This document shows, piece by piece, positions 25,254 through 33,903 of a stretch of 51,009 bases of DNA. The stretch comes from Acidobacteriota bacterium (lineage in GTDB: Bacteria; Acidobacteriota; Thermoanaerobaculia; Multivoradales; JAGPDF01), in assembly GCA_014584695.1 (NCBI GenBank), contig JACTMI010000048.1, positions 1 through 51,009 of the forward strand, written 5' to 3'. Below the pieces are notes generated by a model. That model had not been told where the DNA came from, did no database searches, and saw only the letters and a list, made by a program, of their open reading frames with translations. Both the position numbers and the translations under genes were made by a program. Each line of letters starts with the position of its first letter. Position 1 is the stretch's first letter.

Positions 25254-25481
25254 ATGGCCGATCTCGTCATGGCACCACCGGCGACGACCGCCGAGCCGTC
25301 CTGGCGGGCGATCGAGCGCGAGCTCACGGCGCGCGGCTGGGAGATCCGGGCGCGCGAGGTGTGGGCGATCGAGGCGCGGCGGGGCGGCGACTTCGAAGAG
25401 GTCCTCGGCACCAGCCGCGAGCAGGCGTACGCGCGGCTGCGCGAGCTGCTGCGCGCCCACGAAGCGGCCCACCTGCCCTGA
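25254..25481 (+). CDS. Small protein of unknown function, last gene of the acyl/oxoamine operon
   Basis: A 75-residue protein from ATG 25254, with GAGAGGAGG just upstream and only 14 nt after the oxoamine synthase stop. It has no membrane segment or signal peptide. The central part (WRAIERELTARGWEIRAREV then WAIEARRGGDFEEVLG) suggests a small alpha/beta unit, and the C-terminal TSREQAYARLRELLRAHEAA a helix. I do not recognise a family. Codon pattern and ribosome binding site support a real gene, and its position suggests an accessory role in the pathway. Confidence 0.65.
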   Translation: MADLVMAPPATTAEPSWRAIERELTARGWEIRAREVWAIEARRGGDFEEVLGTSREQAYARLRELLRAHEAAHLP

Positions 25482-25519
25482 GCCGGCGCGACTCGTCGCG
25501 CGCACCGGTGCCGGTGACA

Positions 25520-25525
25520 TAGGCT
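25520..25525 (+). promoter_or_regulatory. -10-like element TAGGCT before the phytase-like/nuclease gene
   Basis: TAGGCT in GACATAGGCTTC ends 19 nt before ATG 25545; a GGAGGG ribosome binding site lies between the two. Confidence 0.4.
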
Positions 25526-25544
25526 TCGGGTCGGAGGGCTGCGG

Positions 25545-28451
25545 ATGAAGCGGAGGCGGCGTCGGTGCGGGCGCGCGTGGGTGGTCTGCGCGCTGGTGGT
25601 GTGCTGGAGCTGGGGTGGCGGGCGCGCGGCCGCGGCCGATCAGCTCGCCTTCGGTGGCCTCGAGTTCCTGGGCAAGGCGGAGCTGCCGCGGGGGACGAGC
25701 TTCGACGGCCTGCCGGTCGGCGGCCTCTCGGCATTGGCGTGGGACGACGGAGAGGGCGTCTGGCTGGCGCTCTCGGACGATCGCGCCGAGCTCGCGGCGC
25801 CGCGCGTCTACCGGCTGCGGATCGACCTGGCAGATGGAGGGCTCGTCGACGGCGACGTCACCGTGGTGGGCGCGCTCGAGCTCACGGATGTCAAAGGGCG
25901 CCCTTTCAGCCGCCGCGCGGTGGATCCGGAGGGTCTGGCGGTACTGGGCGACCGGCTCTTCCTCTCCTCGGAGGGCGAACCCTTCCTCGATTTCCCGCCG
26001 TTCGTGGCCGAGCTCGGTCGCGACGGCATCGTACGGCGCTACTTCGACCTTCCAGCCCACTTCCTGCCCCGGGGCGAGGCGAGCGGCATCCGCTTCAATC
26101 TGGGCTTCGAGAGCCTCGGTGTCACCCCCGACGGGCGCTACCTGTTCACCGCCACCGAGAACGCGCTGGCCCAGGATGGGCCGGTGGTGGATTTCGGCGT
26201 TTCGAGCCTGGCGCGCCTGCTGCGGTTCGATCTCGCAGCCGGGGGGGCGCCTTCGGAGTTCGCCTACCGGGTCGAAGGGGTTCGGGCCACGCCGCCGACC
26301 GCCACCGCGTTCCGGATCAACGGGATCTGCGACCTGTTGCCGCTCGGCGCCGATCGGTTGATCGCGCTCGAGCGGCAGTTCGTCGACGGGGTCGGCAACG
26401 AGGCGCGGCTCTATCGGGTCTCGCTCCACGGGGCCACCGAGGTCTCCGCGGTCGAGAGCCTGGCGGCGACGCCGGTCGAGCCGGTGGCCAAGGAGCTGCT
26501 GCTCGACTTCTCGCGACTCGGCTTCCGCGTCGACAACTTGGAGGGGCTCGCGGTGGGTCCCCGGCTCGCCGACGGCCGCCGCGTGCTGCTCGTCGTTTCC
26601 GACGACAACTTCAACGAGCGCTGGCAGACGACCCAGTTCCTCGCCTTCGCGATCGATCCGGAGCCGGCGACCATCGCCCGCATTCAGGGGGCCGCCCACC
26701 GCTCGCCGCTCGAAGGGCGCTGGGTCTTCGACGTCGAAGGGGTGGTGACCGCGATCGTCGACCGCCGCGACCGACGCGGCTTCTGGATGGAGTCCGAGCG
26801 GCCGGACGGAGACCCCGCGACCTCGGAGGGGATCTTCGTCGATTGGGAGGGGGCGGTCACGCTCTCGCCGGGGCGCCGTGTTCGTGTCCACGGCCGGGTC
26901 GCCGAGGTGGCCGCCAACGAGCGCCAGCTGCCGGTCACCTCGCTGCAGCTCGAAGCGCTGGTGGAGCTGGAGGGTGAAGGTGAGCTGGCGCCGCCGGTAC
27001 GGCTCTTCCGCGACGGGCGGCGGCCACTCGACGTCGACGATGATGGTCTCGCCCACTTCGACCCGGAAGAGGACGCGCTCGATCTCTGGGAGAGCCTCGA
27101 GGGGATGCGGGTCGAGGTGGATGCGGGGACCGTGATCGGCGCCACGACCGCGTACGGCGAGCTGGTTCTCTTGCCCGACGGTTCGGAGCCGGGGGCCAGG
27201 ACTTCCCGCGGCGGACTGCTGCGCGCGCCAGCGGGCCCGCCGCTCGAGCGGGCGATCGTCTCCGGCCGGCTGCTCGGCGAGCTGCCGGTGCTCGACGTCG
27301 GCGCGCGCATCGACGCGCCGGTCCATGGCGTGGTCGACTACTCGTTCTCCAACTACAAGGTGCTCGCGACCGAGCCGCTCGCCAGCCGCCCGGCGCAGCG
27401 TCCGTGCGCGGATCCGACGACGCTGGCATCCGATGCGCGCCACCTGACGATCGGCACCTTCAACGTCGAGAACCTCTCGGTGGCCGGCCCCGCCGAGCGC
27501 TTCGAGCAGCTCGGACGCCAGATCGTCGAGCAGATGGGGGCGCCGGCGATCCTCGCGCTGCAAGAGGTCCAGGACGACAGCGGTCCGGCCAACGACGGCG
27601 TGGTGACCTCCCGCGCGACCCTCGAGGCGCTGGTGCGGGGCATCGCGACCGCGGGCGGTCCCCGCTACGAGGCCGCCTGGATCGATCCGGAGGATGGCCG
27701 CGAGGGGGGACAGCCAGGGGGCAACATCCGAGTCGCCCTGCTGGTCGATCGACTCCGCGCCAAGCTCGAGCGGCGCGGTGATCCGGGGGCACGCGACGAA
27801 GCGCGCCTCGAGGAGCGCGGGCGATCGGTGCGGCTGTCGCCGACGCCGGCGCGCGTGGCGCCAGGCTCGCCAGCGTTCCGACTCCCGACCGGGGAGGGGG
27901 TCCGGCGCTCCCTGGCGGCGGAGCTCGAGGTGGACGGCCGGCCCCTCTTCGTCGTGGTCAACCACTGGTCCTCGAAGTTCGAGGACGACCGCGACTACGG
28001 CGCGCGCCAGCCGCCGGCGCGGCCGACCGGTGCTCTGCGCGAGGCCCAGGCGGCCGCGATCCGTGCCTGGGTCGACGAGCTCCTTCGCCTCGACCCCGCG
28101 GCGCGAGTCGTCGTCCTGGGCGACTTCAACGACTACGAGTGGTCCCCCGCGCTCGCGAAGCTCGCCGCCCCGCCGCTCGAGAACCTGGTGCTCAAGCTGC
28201 CGGAACCGGAGCGCTACACCTTCGTCTTCGAGGGCGCCGCGCAGGCGATCGACCACATCGTCGTCTCGCCGTCGTTGCGGGAGGGGGCCGCGATCGACGC
28301 GGTCCACGTCAATGCCGACTGCGCCGACATACGGCGGGCCAGCGATCACGACCCGCTGGTGGCCCGGCTGCGCCTGCGCCCGGAGCGGGAGCAACGCCGC
28401 CCGGAAGGCCGCCGCGAGGGCGGTGGCCCATCGCCGTCGCCGCGGCCCTAG
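25545..28451 (+). CDS. Secreted fusion: phytase-like esterase domain, OB-like domain and EEP nuclease/phosphatase
   Basis: A 968-residue exported protein with an arginine-rich signal peptide (WVVCALVVCWSWGGGRAAAA). Residues ~35-375 match the esterase-like-activity-of-phytase propeller family (DPEGLAVLGDRLF, GFESLGVTPDGRYLFTATEN, INGICDLLPLGADRLIALER, DNLEGLAVGP). Residues ~395-620 look like the OB-fold region of ExeM/YhcR-type extracellular nucleases (GVVTAIVDRRDRRGFWMES). Residues ~630-945 form an endonuclease/exonuclease/phosphatase domain with complete motifs: TFNVENLS, LQEVQDD, NHWSSKF, LGDFNDYEWS, IDHIVVS, ASDHDPLVARL. It may release phosphate from extracellular DNA or phosphoesters. The joining of the phytase-like part to an ExeM-like nuclease is unusual. 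Confidence 0.85.
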   Translation: MKRRRRRCGRAWVVCALVVCWSWGGGRAAAADQLAFGGLEFLGKAELPRGTSFDGLPVGGLSALAWDDGEGVWLALSDDRAELAAPRVYRLRIDLADGGLVDGDVTVVGALELTDVKGRPFSRRAVDPEGLAVLGDRLFLSSEGEPFLDFPPFVAELGRDGIVRRYFDLPAHFLPRGEASGIRFNLGFESLGVTPDGRYLFTATENALAQDGPVVDFGVSSLARLLRFDLAAGGAPSEFAYRVEGVRATPPTATAFRINGICDLLPLGADRLIALERQFVDGVGNEARLYRVSLHGATEVSAVESLAATPVEPVAKELLLDFSRLGFRVDNLEGLAVGPRLADGRRVLLVVSDDNFNERWQTTQFLAFAIDPEPATIARIQGAAHRSPLEGRWVFDVEGVVTAIVDRRDRRGFWMESERPDGDPATSEGIFVDWEGAVTLSPGRRVRVHGRVAEVAANERQLPVTSLQLEALVELEGEGELAPPVRLFRDGRRPLDVDDDGLAHFDPEEDALDLWESLEGMRVEVDAGTVIGATTAYGELVLLPDGSEPGARTSRGGLLRAPAGPPLERAIVSGRLLGELPVLDVGARIDAPVHGVVDYSFSNYKVLATEPLASRPAQRPCADPTTLASDARHLTIGTFNVENLSVAGPAERFEQLGRQIVEQMGAPAILALQEVQDDSGPANDGVVTSRATLEALVRGIATAGGPRYEAAWIDPEDGREGGQPGGNIRVALLVDRLRAKLERRGDPGARDEARLEERGRSVRLSPTPARVAPGSPAFRLPTGEGVRRSLAAELEVDGRPLFVVVNHWSSKFEDDRDYGARQPPARPTGALREAQAAAIRAWVDELLRLDPAARVVVLGDFNDYEWSPALAKLAAPPLENLVLKLPEPERYTFVFEGAAQAIDHIVVSPSLREGAAIDAVHVNADCADIRRASDHDPLVARLRLRPEREQRRPEGRREGGGPSPSPRP

Positions 28452-28510
28452 CCGCTCACGAAAGGACGTCCTCCCGCGCGGGGGAGTTGTCCCCGGAGCC
28501 GAAGATCATC

Positions 28511-28516
28511 TAGGGT
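28511..28516 (+). promoter_or_regulatory. -10-like element TAGGGT of the dicarboxylate symporter gene
   Basis: TAGGGT is followed by CGCGGG and then ATG 28523, a 6-nt gap that implies a leaderless mRNA. An imperfect hairpin (CTCCCGCGCGGGGGAG, about 28472-28487) just upstream may end the nuclease transcript. Confidence 0.45.
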
Positions 28517-28522
28517 CGCGGG

Positions 28523-29824
28523 ATGCACCTCGAAGCGAACGGCCGGCCCTGGTACCGGAGGCTCCACTGGCAGATCCTCGTCGCGCTGGTGGCCGGCGTG
28601 GTCGCCGGCGCGCTCGGGGGAGCGGAGATGGCGGGGCGCGTCGGCTGGCTCGGCACGCTGTTCATCACGCTGCTCAAGATGGTGGTGGTGCCGCTGGTGC
28701 TGGCCTCGATCATCTCGGGTGTCGCCTCGGTCGGCAGCGGTTCCGCTTTCGGCCGCCTGTTCGGCAAGACCCTCGGCTTCTACGTGCTGTCGAGCCTGCT
28801 GGCGATCCTGACCGGTCTGGTGCTCGCCAACCTGATGCGGCCGGGGGACGGCATCGATCTCGGCAGCGCCAAGGGCCAAGCCTTGCCCGAGGGTCTGTCG
28901 ACGCCCTCGAGCGTGCCCGACCTGCTGCTCTCGATGGTGCCGGAGAACATCGTCGCGGCCGCCGCCCGCGCCGACCTGCTGGCGGTGATCGTCTTCTCGA
29001 TCCTCCTCGGCATCGCGGTGAGCGGCTTGCCCGACGGGCCGCGAAGCACGCTGATCTCGTTCTTCGAGGCGTTCTTCCAGGCGATGCTGCGCCTGACCGG
29101 CTTCGTCCTGGCGATCGCGCCGATCGGAGTGTTCGGCCTCGTCACCCGCGCGGTGGCGACCTTCGGGCTCGGCGCCTTCCGCTCGATGGCGCTCTACATG
29201 GCGATGATCGCCTTCGGTCTGGCGATCCACTTCTTCGTCACTCTGCCGGTGCTGCTGCGCTTCCTGGGGGGCATCCGGCCCACGGTCCACTACCGGAGGC
29301 TCACGGAGCCCCTGACGATCGCTTTCTCCACCAGCTCGTCGGCGGCCACGCTGCCGGCCACGATCGCGGCGGTCGAGGGCAAGGTCGGTGTCTCGCGCAA
29401 GGTCTCCTCCTTCGTGCTGCCGATGGGAGCGACCGTCAACATGGACGGCACGGCGCTCTACGAGTGCGCCGGGGTGCTGTTCATCGCCCAGGCGCTGGGC
29501 GTCGACCTGACCATCGCCCAGCAGGCGATCGTGGTGCTGACCGCGCTTTTGGCCTCGATCGGCGCGGCGGCGGTGCCCTCGGCCGGCCTGGTGATCATCT
29601 TCATCGTGCTCGAAGCGGTCGGCCTGCGCGGGCCGGAGGTCGAAGCGCTGGTCGGCTTCATGCTCGCGGTCGACCGCCCCCTCGACATGGCCCGCACCGC
29701 GGTCAACGTCACCAGCGACACCTGCGCCGCCGCCATCATCGCCCGCAGCGAGGGCGAGACCGGCGTCGACATCGAGGACGAAGACGAAGACCAGCGCGAC
29801 ACCAGGCCAGGTGCTGAAGGCTGA
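28523..29824 (+). CDS. Dicarboxylate/amino acid:cation symporter (DAACS family)
   Basis: A 433-residue GltP/DctA-type secondary transporter. Signature elements: FSTSSSAATLPATIAAVEG in the first hairpin, the substrate and Na+/H+ site MGATVNMDGTALYECAGVLF, and MLAVDRPLDMARTAVNVTSD near the end. It imports a C4-dicarboxylate or acidic amino acid, and the sequence alone does not separate these. The last codons (GCT GAA GGC TGA) are the first units of a heptanucleotide repeat array, so the array supplies the stop codon. Confidence 0.92.
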   Translation: MHLEANGRPWYRRLHWQILVALVAGVVAGALGGAEMAGRVGWLGTLFITLLKMVVVPLVLASIISGVASVGSGSAFGRLFGKTLGFYVLSSLLAILTGLVLANLMRPGDGIDLGSAKGQALPEGLSTPSSVPDLLLSMVPENIVAAAARADLLAVIVFSILLGIAVSGLPDGPRSTLISFFEAFFQAMLRLTGFVLAIAPIGVFGLVTRAVATFGLGAFRSMALYMAMIAFGLAIHFFVTLPVLLRFLGGIRPTVHYRRLTEPLTIAFSTSSSAATLPATIAAVEGKVGVSRKVSSFVLPMGATVNMDGTALYECAGVLFIAQALGVDLTIAQQAIVVLTALLASIGAAAVPSAGLVIIFIVLEAVGLRGPEVEALVGFMLAVDRPLDMARTAVNVTSDTCAAAIIARSEGETGVDIEDEDEDQRDTRPGAEG

Positions 29825-29896
29825 GAGCCAAGAGCCAAGAGCCAGAAGCCAGAAGCTAAAGGCTAGAAGCTAAAGGCTAGAAGCTAAAGGCAAAAG
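29813..29896 (+). repeat. Heptanucleotide tandem array, 12 units, overlapping the symporter stop codon
   Basis: Twelve uninterrupted 7-nt units follow the pattern GCYRRAR, with one variant: GCTGAAG, GCTGAGA, GCCAAGA x2, GCCAGAA x2, GCTAAAG, GCTAGAA, GCTAAAG, GCTAGAA, GCTAAAG, GCAAAAG. The first begins inside the coding sequence at 29813. The AT-content is much higher than in the surrounding DNA. Such heptamer arrays (STRR-like) can change copy number by slippage, which here could alter the C-terminus of the transporter. Confidence 0.85.
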
Positions 29897-29991
29897 CCTC
29901 CATTGAAGGGGTTGGCAGTTCGGCGCCCGTGACTTCGGCGTGGCGCCTGGGGTGAGCGTTGCGCCCAGCACCCTGCTTCGGAGTCTCGCCT

Positions 29992-30018
29992 CCGCCGCGC
30001 CTGGCGGTCTTTCCTTCT
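29992..30018 (+). terminator. Possible intrinsic terminator of the symporter gene
   Basis: A 5-bp GC stem CCGCC-GCGCCT-GGCGG (29992-30007) is followed directly by a T/C-rich run, about 170 nt after the stop codon. The stem is short, so this is weak evidence. Confidence 0.35.
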
Positions 30019-30200
30019 ATGGGCTTTTTGCTTTTGCTTTTTTTTCCCCCCTTCTCCTTCTCCTTCTTCTCTTTCTCGTTCATCCTCTTCGGTTGCTCCG
30101 TCGGCCTCGAAGGTGTCGAGAGCGAAGGGCGCTCGGAGCAGGTTCCAGAGCTCGCTGGATTCGTAACCGGTCGGCGACTGACATGGTCACCGGCGGGGGG

Positions 30201-30206
30201 TAGGCT
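30201..30206 (+). promoter_or_regulatory. -10-like element TAGGCT of the sulfate transport operon
   Basis: TAGGCT after a G-run, 18 nt before ATG 30225. No CysB-like site or SAM riboswitch was recognised upstream. Confidence 0.4.
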
Positions 30207-30224
30207 GGCGGTGGGCGATCGGCG

Positions 30225-32030
30225 ATGGGGATCCGGCTCGAGCAGCTGACCAAGCGTTACGACGGCAAACCGGTGGTCTCCAACCTGACGTTGGAGGTCG
30301 CCACCGGAGAGCTCTGCGTGCTGCTCGGGCCGTCGGGGAGCGGCAAGAGCACCGTGCTGCGGTTGATCGCCGGCCTGGCGCCGCTCGACGGCGGACGGGT
30401 GCTGCTCGAAGGGCGCGATCTCGCGGACGTGCCCGCTCGCGCTCGCGACGTCGGTTTCGTCTTCCAGAGCTACGCCCTGTTCCGCCACATGAGCGTGGCG
30501 GAGAACGTCGAGTTCGCCTTGCGCGTGCGCGGCGAGAGCCGTGCCGATCGCCGGGCGCGGCGCGAGGAGCTGCTGGAGCTGGTCGGGCTCGCCGGCCTCG
30601 GCGGCCGCCTGCCGGCACAGCTCTCGGGTGGCCAGCAGCAGCGCGTGGCGCTCGCCCGCGCGCTCGCCCACCGGCCGAGCCTGCTGTTGCTCGACGAGCC
30701 CTTTGGAGCCCTGGATGCCAGGATCCGCCTCGAGCTCCGGCGTGCGCTGCTCCGGATCCAACGCGAGCTCGCGGTCACCACGCTGTTCGTCACCCACGAT
30801 CAGGAGGAGGCCTTCGAGCTGGCGGACCGGCTCGCGGTGATGTCGCACGGCCGCCTGGTCGAACAGGGTCCTCCGGAGGAGCTCTACCTGCGGCCGCAAA
30901 CCGAGTTCGTCGCGACCTTCCTGGGCGGCGCGAACCTGCTGGTCGGCCAGGCGTCGGAGCGCGGCGTGCGCATCGGCGCGGTGGAGCTCGAGCTGGCCGG
31001 AGCGGTCCGGGTCGAGGGGACGGGGCGGCGCGTGCAGGTGCTGATTCGACCCGAAGACGTCGCGCTGGGGACCGGCGATGGCACGGCCGGCCTGCCGACG
31101 CTCGGCGAGGGCGTGGTCGAGGAATCCGCGTTCGCCGGCGCCGGAGAGCGGCTGCGGGTCAAGCTGCCCAGCCCGCCCGGCGTGCGGGTGATCCACCCGC
31201 CGCGCGCGTTCGGCGATCCGAGCCTGCCGCTCGACGTCGCGCGCGGACAACACGAGGCACGCAAGCTGCCGCTGGCGCCCGGCGCGCGCGTCCGCGTCGG
31301 CATCCGGCGCCTCCATGCGCTGCTCCATCCGGGGCTGTCGATCGTGGTCGTCGACGACGGGCGGCCCGAGAGCGAGGCGGCCCGCACGGTGGCGGCCGAG
31401 TTGGCGCGCCTCTCCCAGGCGCGGATCGACCGGGTCGAGGCCGGCCGCTCGGACCGGGTCGCGGCGGTGCGGACCCGGCTCGCCCGTGAACCCGCCGATC
31501 TGGTGGTGGCGGCGCTCGCGGAGCGTGGCGGTGCCGGCGCCGCGGAGGAGCTGCTCGACCTGCCCGCCCACCTGCTGCTGGTCCGCGGGCAGCGGCCCCT
31601 GCCGCCGCGCCGTTTCCTGCTGGCCGTGGCGGTGGGGGAGCCGGGCAAGGAGGACGTCGCCTTCGCCGGCCGATTGGCGCGCCATCTGGGGGCGCCAGCG
31701 AGCGTGCTCTCCGTCTTGCCGCTGGCGGGGGGGCAGGTGGAGCGGGCCGCGGCGGAGCGCTTCCTGGCCGCCTGCGTCCAGACCCTCGAGGCTTACGGCG
31801 TTGCTGCGACGAGCGAGCTCGTGCGCGGCGAGCTCGCCCCGGCGTGGTCCCGCCGGATGGCCGAGGGTCACGACCTGCTCGTGCTGGGCGCGCCGCTCCC
31901 CGACGCCGCGGGCCGCCTGACCTGGGGCTCCGCTTCGCGAGCCCTGCTCGACCGCCCCGGCGATTTTCCGATCCTGGTCGTCCGCGCCACCCGGGGTGCG
32001 GGAGCCGAACCTCTGGGGGACCTGACATGA
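30225..32030 (+). CDS. cysA: Sulfate/thiosulfate ABC transporter ATPase fused to universal-stress-like domains
   Basis: A 601-residue protein, nearly twice the usual CysA length of about 350. Residues 1-235 are a complete ABC ATPase (Walker [10 protein letters not shown], signature [16 protein letters not shown], Walker B LLLLDEP, H-loop FVTHDQEEA). Residues ~240-365 resemble the TOBE/regulatory domain of CysA ([22 protein letters not shown]). Residues ~366-601 look like a UspA-type pair: [65 protein letters not shown] and DFPILVVRA. The extension may bind ATP and regulate uptake (inference). The stop overlaps the binding-protein gene (ATGA). Confidence 0.88.
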   Translation: MGIRLEQLTKRYDGKPVVSNLTLEVATGELCVLLGPSGSGKSTVLRLIAGLAPLDGGRVLLEGRDLADVPARARDVGFVFQSYALFRHMSVAENVEFALRVRGESRADRRARREELLELVGLAGLGGRLPAQLSGGQQQRVALARALAHRPSLLLLDEPFGALDARIRLELRRALLRIQRELAVTTLFVTHDQEEAFELADRLAVMSHGRLVEQGPPEELYLRPQTEFVATFLGGANLLVGQASERGVRIGAVELELAGAVRVEGTGRRVQVLIRPEDVALGTGDGTAGLPTLGEGVVEESAFAGAGERLRVKLPSPPGVRVIHPPRAFGDPSLPLDVARGQHEARKLPLAPGARVRVGIRRLHALLHPGLSIVVVDDGRPESEAARTVAAELARLSQARIDRVEAGRSDRVAAVRTRLAREPADLVVAALAERGGAGAAEELLDLPAHLLLVRGQRPLPPRRFLLAVAVGEPGKEDVAFAGRLARHLGAPASVLSVLPLAGGQVERAAAERFLAACVQTLEAYGVAATSELVRGELAPAWSRRMAEGHDLLVLGAPLPDAAGRLTWGSASRALLDRPGDFPILVVRATRGAGAEPLGDLT

Positions 32031-33031
32031 GACGGATCGCCATGGCAGCGCTGCTCGCCGCCGCCGCGCTCGCCCACACCGCCGGAGCACAGAAGCCGGT
32101 GACCCTCCTGAACGTCTCCTACGACCCGACGCGGGAGCTCTACCAGGAGCTCAACGAGTCCTTCGCCGCGGAGTGGAAGCGTGAGACCGGGCAGACGGTC
32201 ACCATCCAGCAGTCGCACGGCGGAGCGGGCAAACAGGCGCGGGCGGTGATCGACGGCCTCGAAGCCGACGTGGTGACGCTGGCGCTCGCTTTCGACATCG
32301 ACGCGATCGCCAAGGCTGGTCTGATTCCGGCCAACTGGCAGAGTCGGCTGCCGCACAACTCGACGCCCTACACCTCGACCATCGTCTTCCTGGTGCGCAA
32401 GGGGAACCCGAAGGCGATCCGCGACTGGGACGACCTCGCGAGACCCGGCATCTCGGTCATCACGCCGAACCCCAGGACCTCCGGCGGGGCGCGCTGGAAC
32501 TACCTCGCGGCCTGGGGCTACGCCCTGCGCAGGCACGGCTCCGAGGCGAAGGCGCGCGAGCTGGTGGCGGGGATCTTTCGCAACGTGCCGGTACTCGACA
32601 CCGGCGCGCGGGGCTCGACGATCACGTTCGTCGAGCGGGGCATCGGCGACGTGTTGCTCGCCTGGGAGAACGAAGCGCTGCTCTCGCTCCGGGAGCTCGG
32701 CACCGACAAGCTGGAGATCGTGGCGCCCTCGCTCTCGATCCTCGCCGAGCCGCCGGTGACCGTGGTCGACCGGGTGGTCGACCGGCGCGGCAGCCGCGCG
32801 GTCGCGGAGGCCTACCTGCGGTACCTCTACTCGCGGACCGGCCAGGAGCTCGCCGCCAAGCACTTCTACCGCCCACGCGACCCCGAGGTGCTGGCCGCGC
32901 ACGCCACGACCTACCCCGCGGTCGAGCTGTTCACCATCGACGAGATGTTCGGCGGCTGGGCGAGGGCGCAGCAGATCCACTTCTCGGACGGTGGCGAGTA
33001 CGACCGGATGCCGAAGGGGCGGAGGCGCTAG
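32027..33031 (+). CDS. Sulfate/thiosulfate ABC transporter periplasmic binding protein
   Basis: A 334-residue Sbp/CysP family protein. A signal peptide ([16 protein letters not shown]) is followed by [20 protein letters not shown], the family signature, then [40 protein letters not shown] and [11 protein letters not shown]. It binds sulfate or thiosulfate in the periplasm. It overlaps cysA by 4 nt and precedes the permease genes, giving the order ATPase, binding protein, CysT, CysW. Confidence 0.93.
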   Translation: MRRIAMAALLAAAALAHTAGAQKPVTLLNVSYDPTRELYQELNESFAAEWKRETGQTVTIQQSHGGAGKQARAVIDGLEADVVTLALAFDIDAIAKAGLIPANWQSRLPHNSTPYTSTIVFLVRKGNPKAIRDWDDLARPGISVITPNPRTSGGARWNYLAAWGYALRRHGSEAKARELVAGIFRNVPVLDTGARGSTITFVERGIGDVLLAWENEALLSLRELGTDKLEIVAPSLSILAEPPVTVVDRVVDRRGSRAVAEAYLRYLYSRTGQELAAKHFYRPRDPEVLAAHATTYPAVELFTIDEMFGGWARAQQIHFSDGGEYDRMPKGRRR

Positions 33032-33045
33032 CCGGCGCGGTGAGG

Positions 33046-33903
33046 ATGGCGGTGACGATCCCAGCCCCGCCGAGCGGCCGCCGAGCGGAGCGCGGACCCC
33101 TGCCGGGCTTCGGCCTCGCGATGGGGACGACGTTGCTCTTCCTCGGTCTGATCGTGCTCGTGCCGCTCGCTGCGGTCGTGCTCAAGGCCGCGGAGATTCC
33201 GCTCGAGCGCTTCGGCGAACTGGTCGGCTCGCCACGCGCCCTGGCGTCGTTCCGGCTCACCTTCGGCGCCGCCTTCCTCGGCGCCTCGGTCAACCTGGTG
33301 TTCGGCGTGCTGGTGGCCTGGGTGCTGGTGCGCTACCGGTTTCCGGGCCGGAGGCTGATCGACGGGCTGGTCGATCTGCCCTTCGCGCTGCCCACGGCGG
33401 TCGCCGGCATCGCGCTCGCCTCCATCTACGCCGAGAACGGATGGCTCGGCGGGCCGCTGGCGAAGCTGGGAATCAAGGTCGCCTACACGCCGCTCGGGGT
33501 GGCGGTGGCGCTGACCTTCATCGGCCTGCCGTTCGTGGTCCGCACGGTGCAGCCCGTGCTGGCCGACCTCGAACCGGCGCTCGAGGAGGCGGCGGCGACG
33601 CTGGGCGCCGGCCGCTGGACCGCGATCCGCCGCGTCATCCTGCCCGAGCTGGCGCCAGCGGCGGCGACCGGCTTCGTGCTCGCCTTCGCGCGCGCGCTCG
33701 GGGAGTACGGCTCGGTGATCTTCATCGCCGGCAACATCCCGATGGAGTCCGAGATCACCGCGCTGCTGATCATGGTGCAGCTCGACCAGTACGACTACGC
33801 GGCGGCGACGGCCATCGCGCTCGTCTTCCTGCTCGTCTCCTTCGCGCTCCTGCTGCTGCTGAACCGGCTGTCGCGAGGGCGGCGGCAGAGGGGCCCGGGG
33901 TGA
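33046..33903 (+). CDS. cysT: Sulfate ABC transporter permease, CysT
   Basis: About 285 residues from ATG 33046 (GGTGAGG just upstream; GTG 33040 is the alternative). Six membrane helices are expected. Typical features are LPFALPTAVAGIALASIYAE, the EAA-loop sequence LEEAAATLGAGRWTAIRRVI LP, and ARALGEYGSVIFIAGNIP. It forms the heterodimeric membrane channel with CysW. Its stop overlaps the CysW start (GTGA). Confidence 0.92.
   Translation: MAVTIPAPPSGRRAERGPLPGFGLAMGTTLLFLGLIVLVPLAAVVLKAAEIPLERFGELVGSPRALASFRLTFGAAFLGASVNLVFGVLVAWVLVRYRFPGRRLIDGLVDLPFALPTAVAGIALASIYAENGWLGGPLAKLGIKVAYTPLGVAVALTFIGLPFVVRTVQPVLADLEPALEEAAATLGAGRWTAIRRVILPELAPAAATGFVLAFARALGEYGSVIFIAGNIPMESEITALLIMVQLDQYDYAAATAIALVFLLVSFALLLLLNRLSRGRRQRGPG

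Larger units (their letters stand above)
29825..30224. other. 400-nt low-complexity intergenic region
   Basis: It contains the heptamer array, a hairpin CCGCC/GGCGG (29992-30007) followed by TCTTTCCTTCT, a 41-nt pure pyrimidine tract (30037-30077) that includes a T8 and a C6 run, and the TAGGCT box of the sulfate operon. A minus-strand frame (30083 to 29877, 68 codons) would encode a Lys/Glu-rich peptide from the purine strand, but I regard it as a by-product of the tract. Confidence 0.6.

Noticed and set aside
25113-28394. Very long open frame (over 1,000 codons) on the minus strand opposite the nuclease fusion
   Set aside because: It is antisense to a gene with clear signal peptide and catalytic motifs, has a low-complexity Arg/Gly/Asp/Glu-rich translation and no recognisable domain. 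Long antisense frames are expected at this GC content.
29877-32090. A 737-codon minus-strand frame across the CysA-Usp gene
   Set aside because: It lies opposite a well-supported ABC ATPase and its translation is repetitive and arginine/glutamine-rich.
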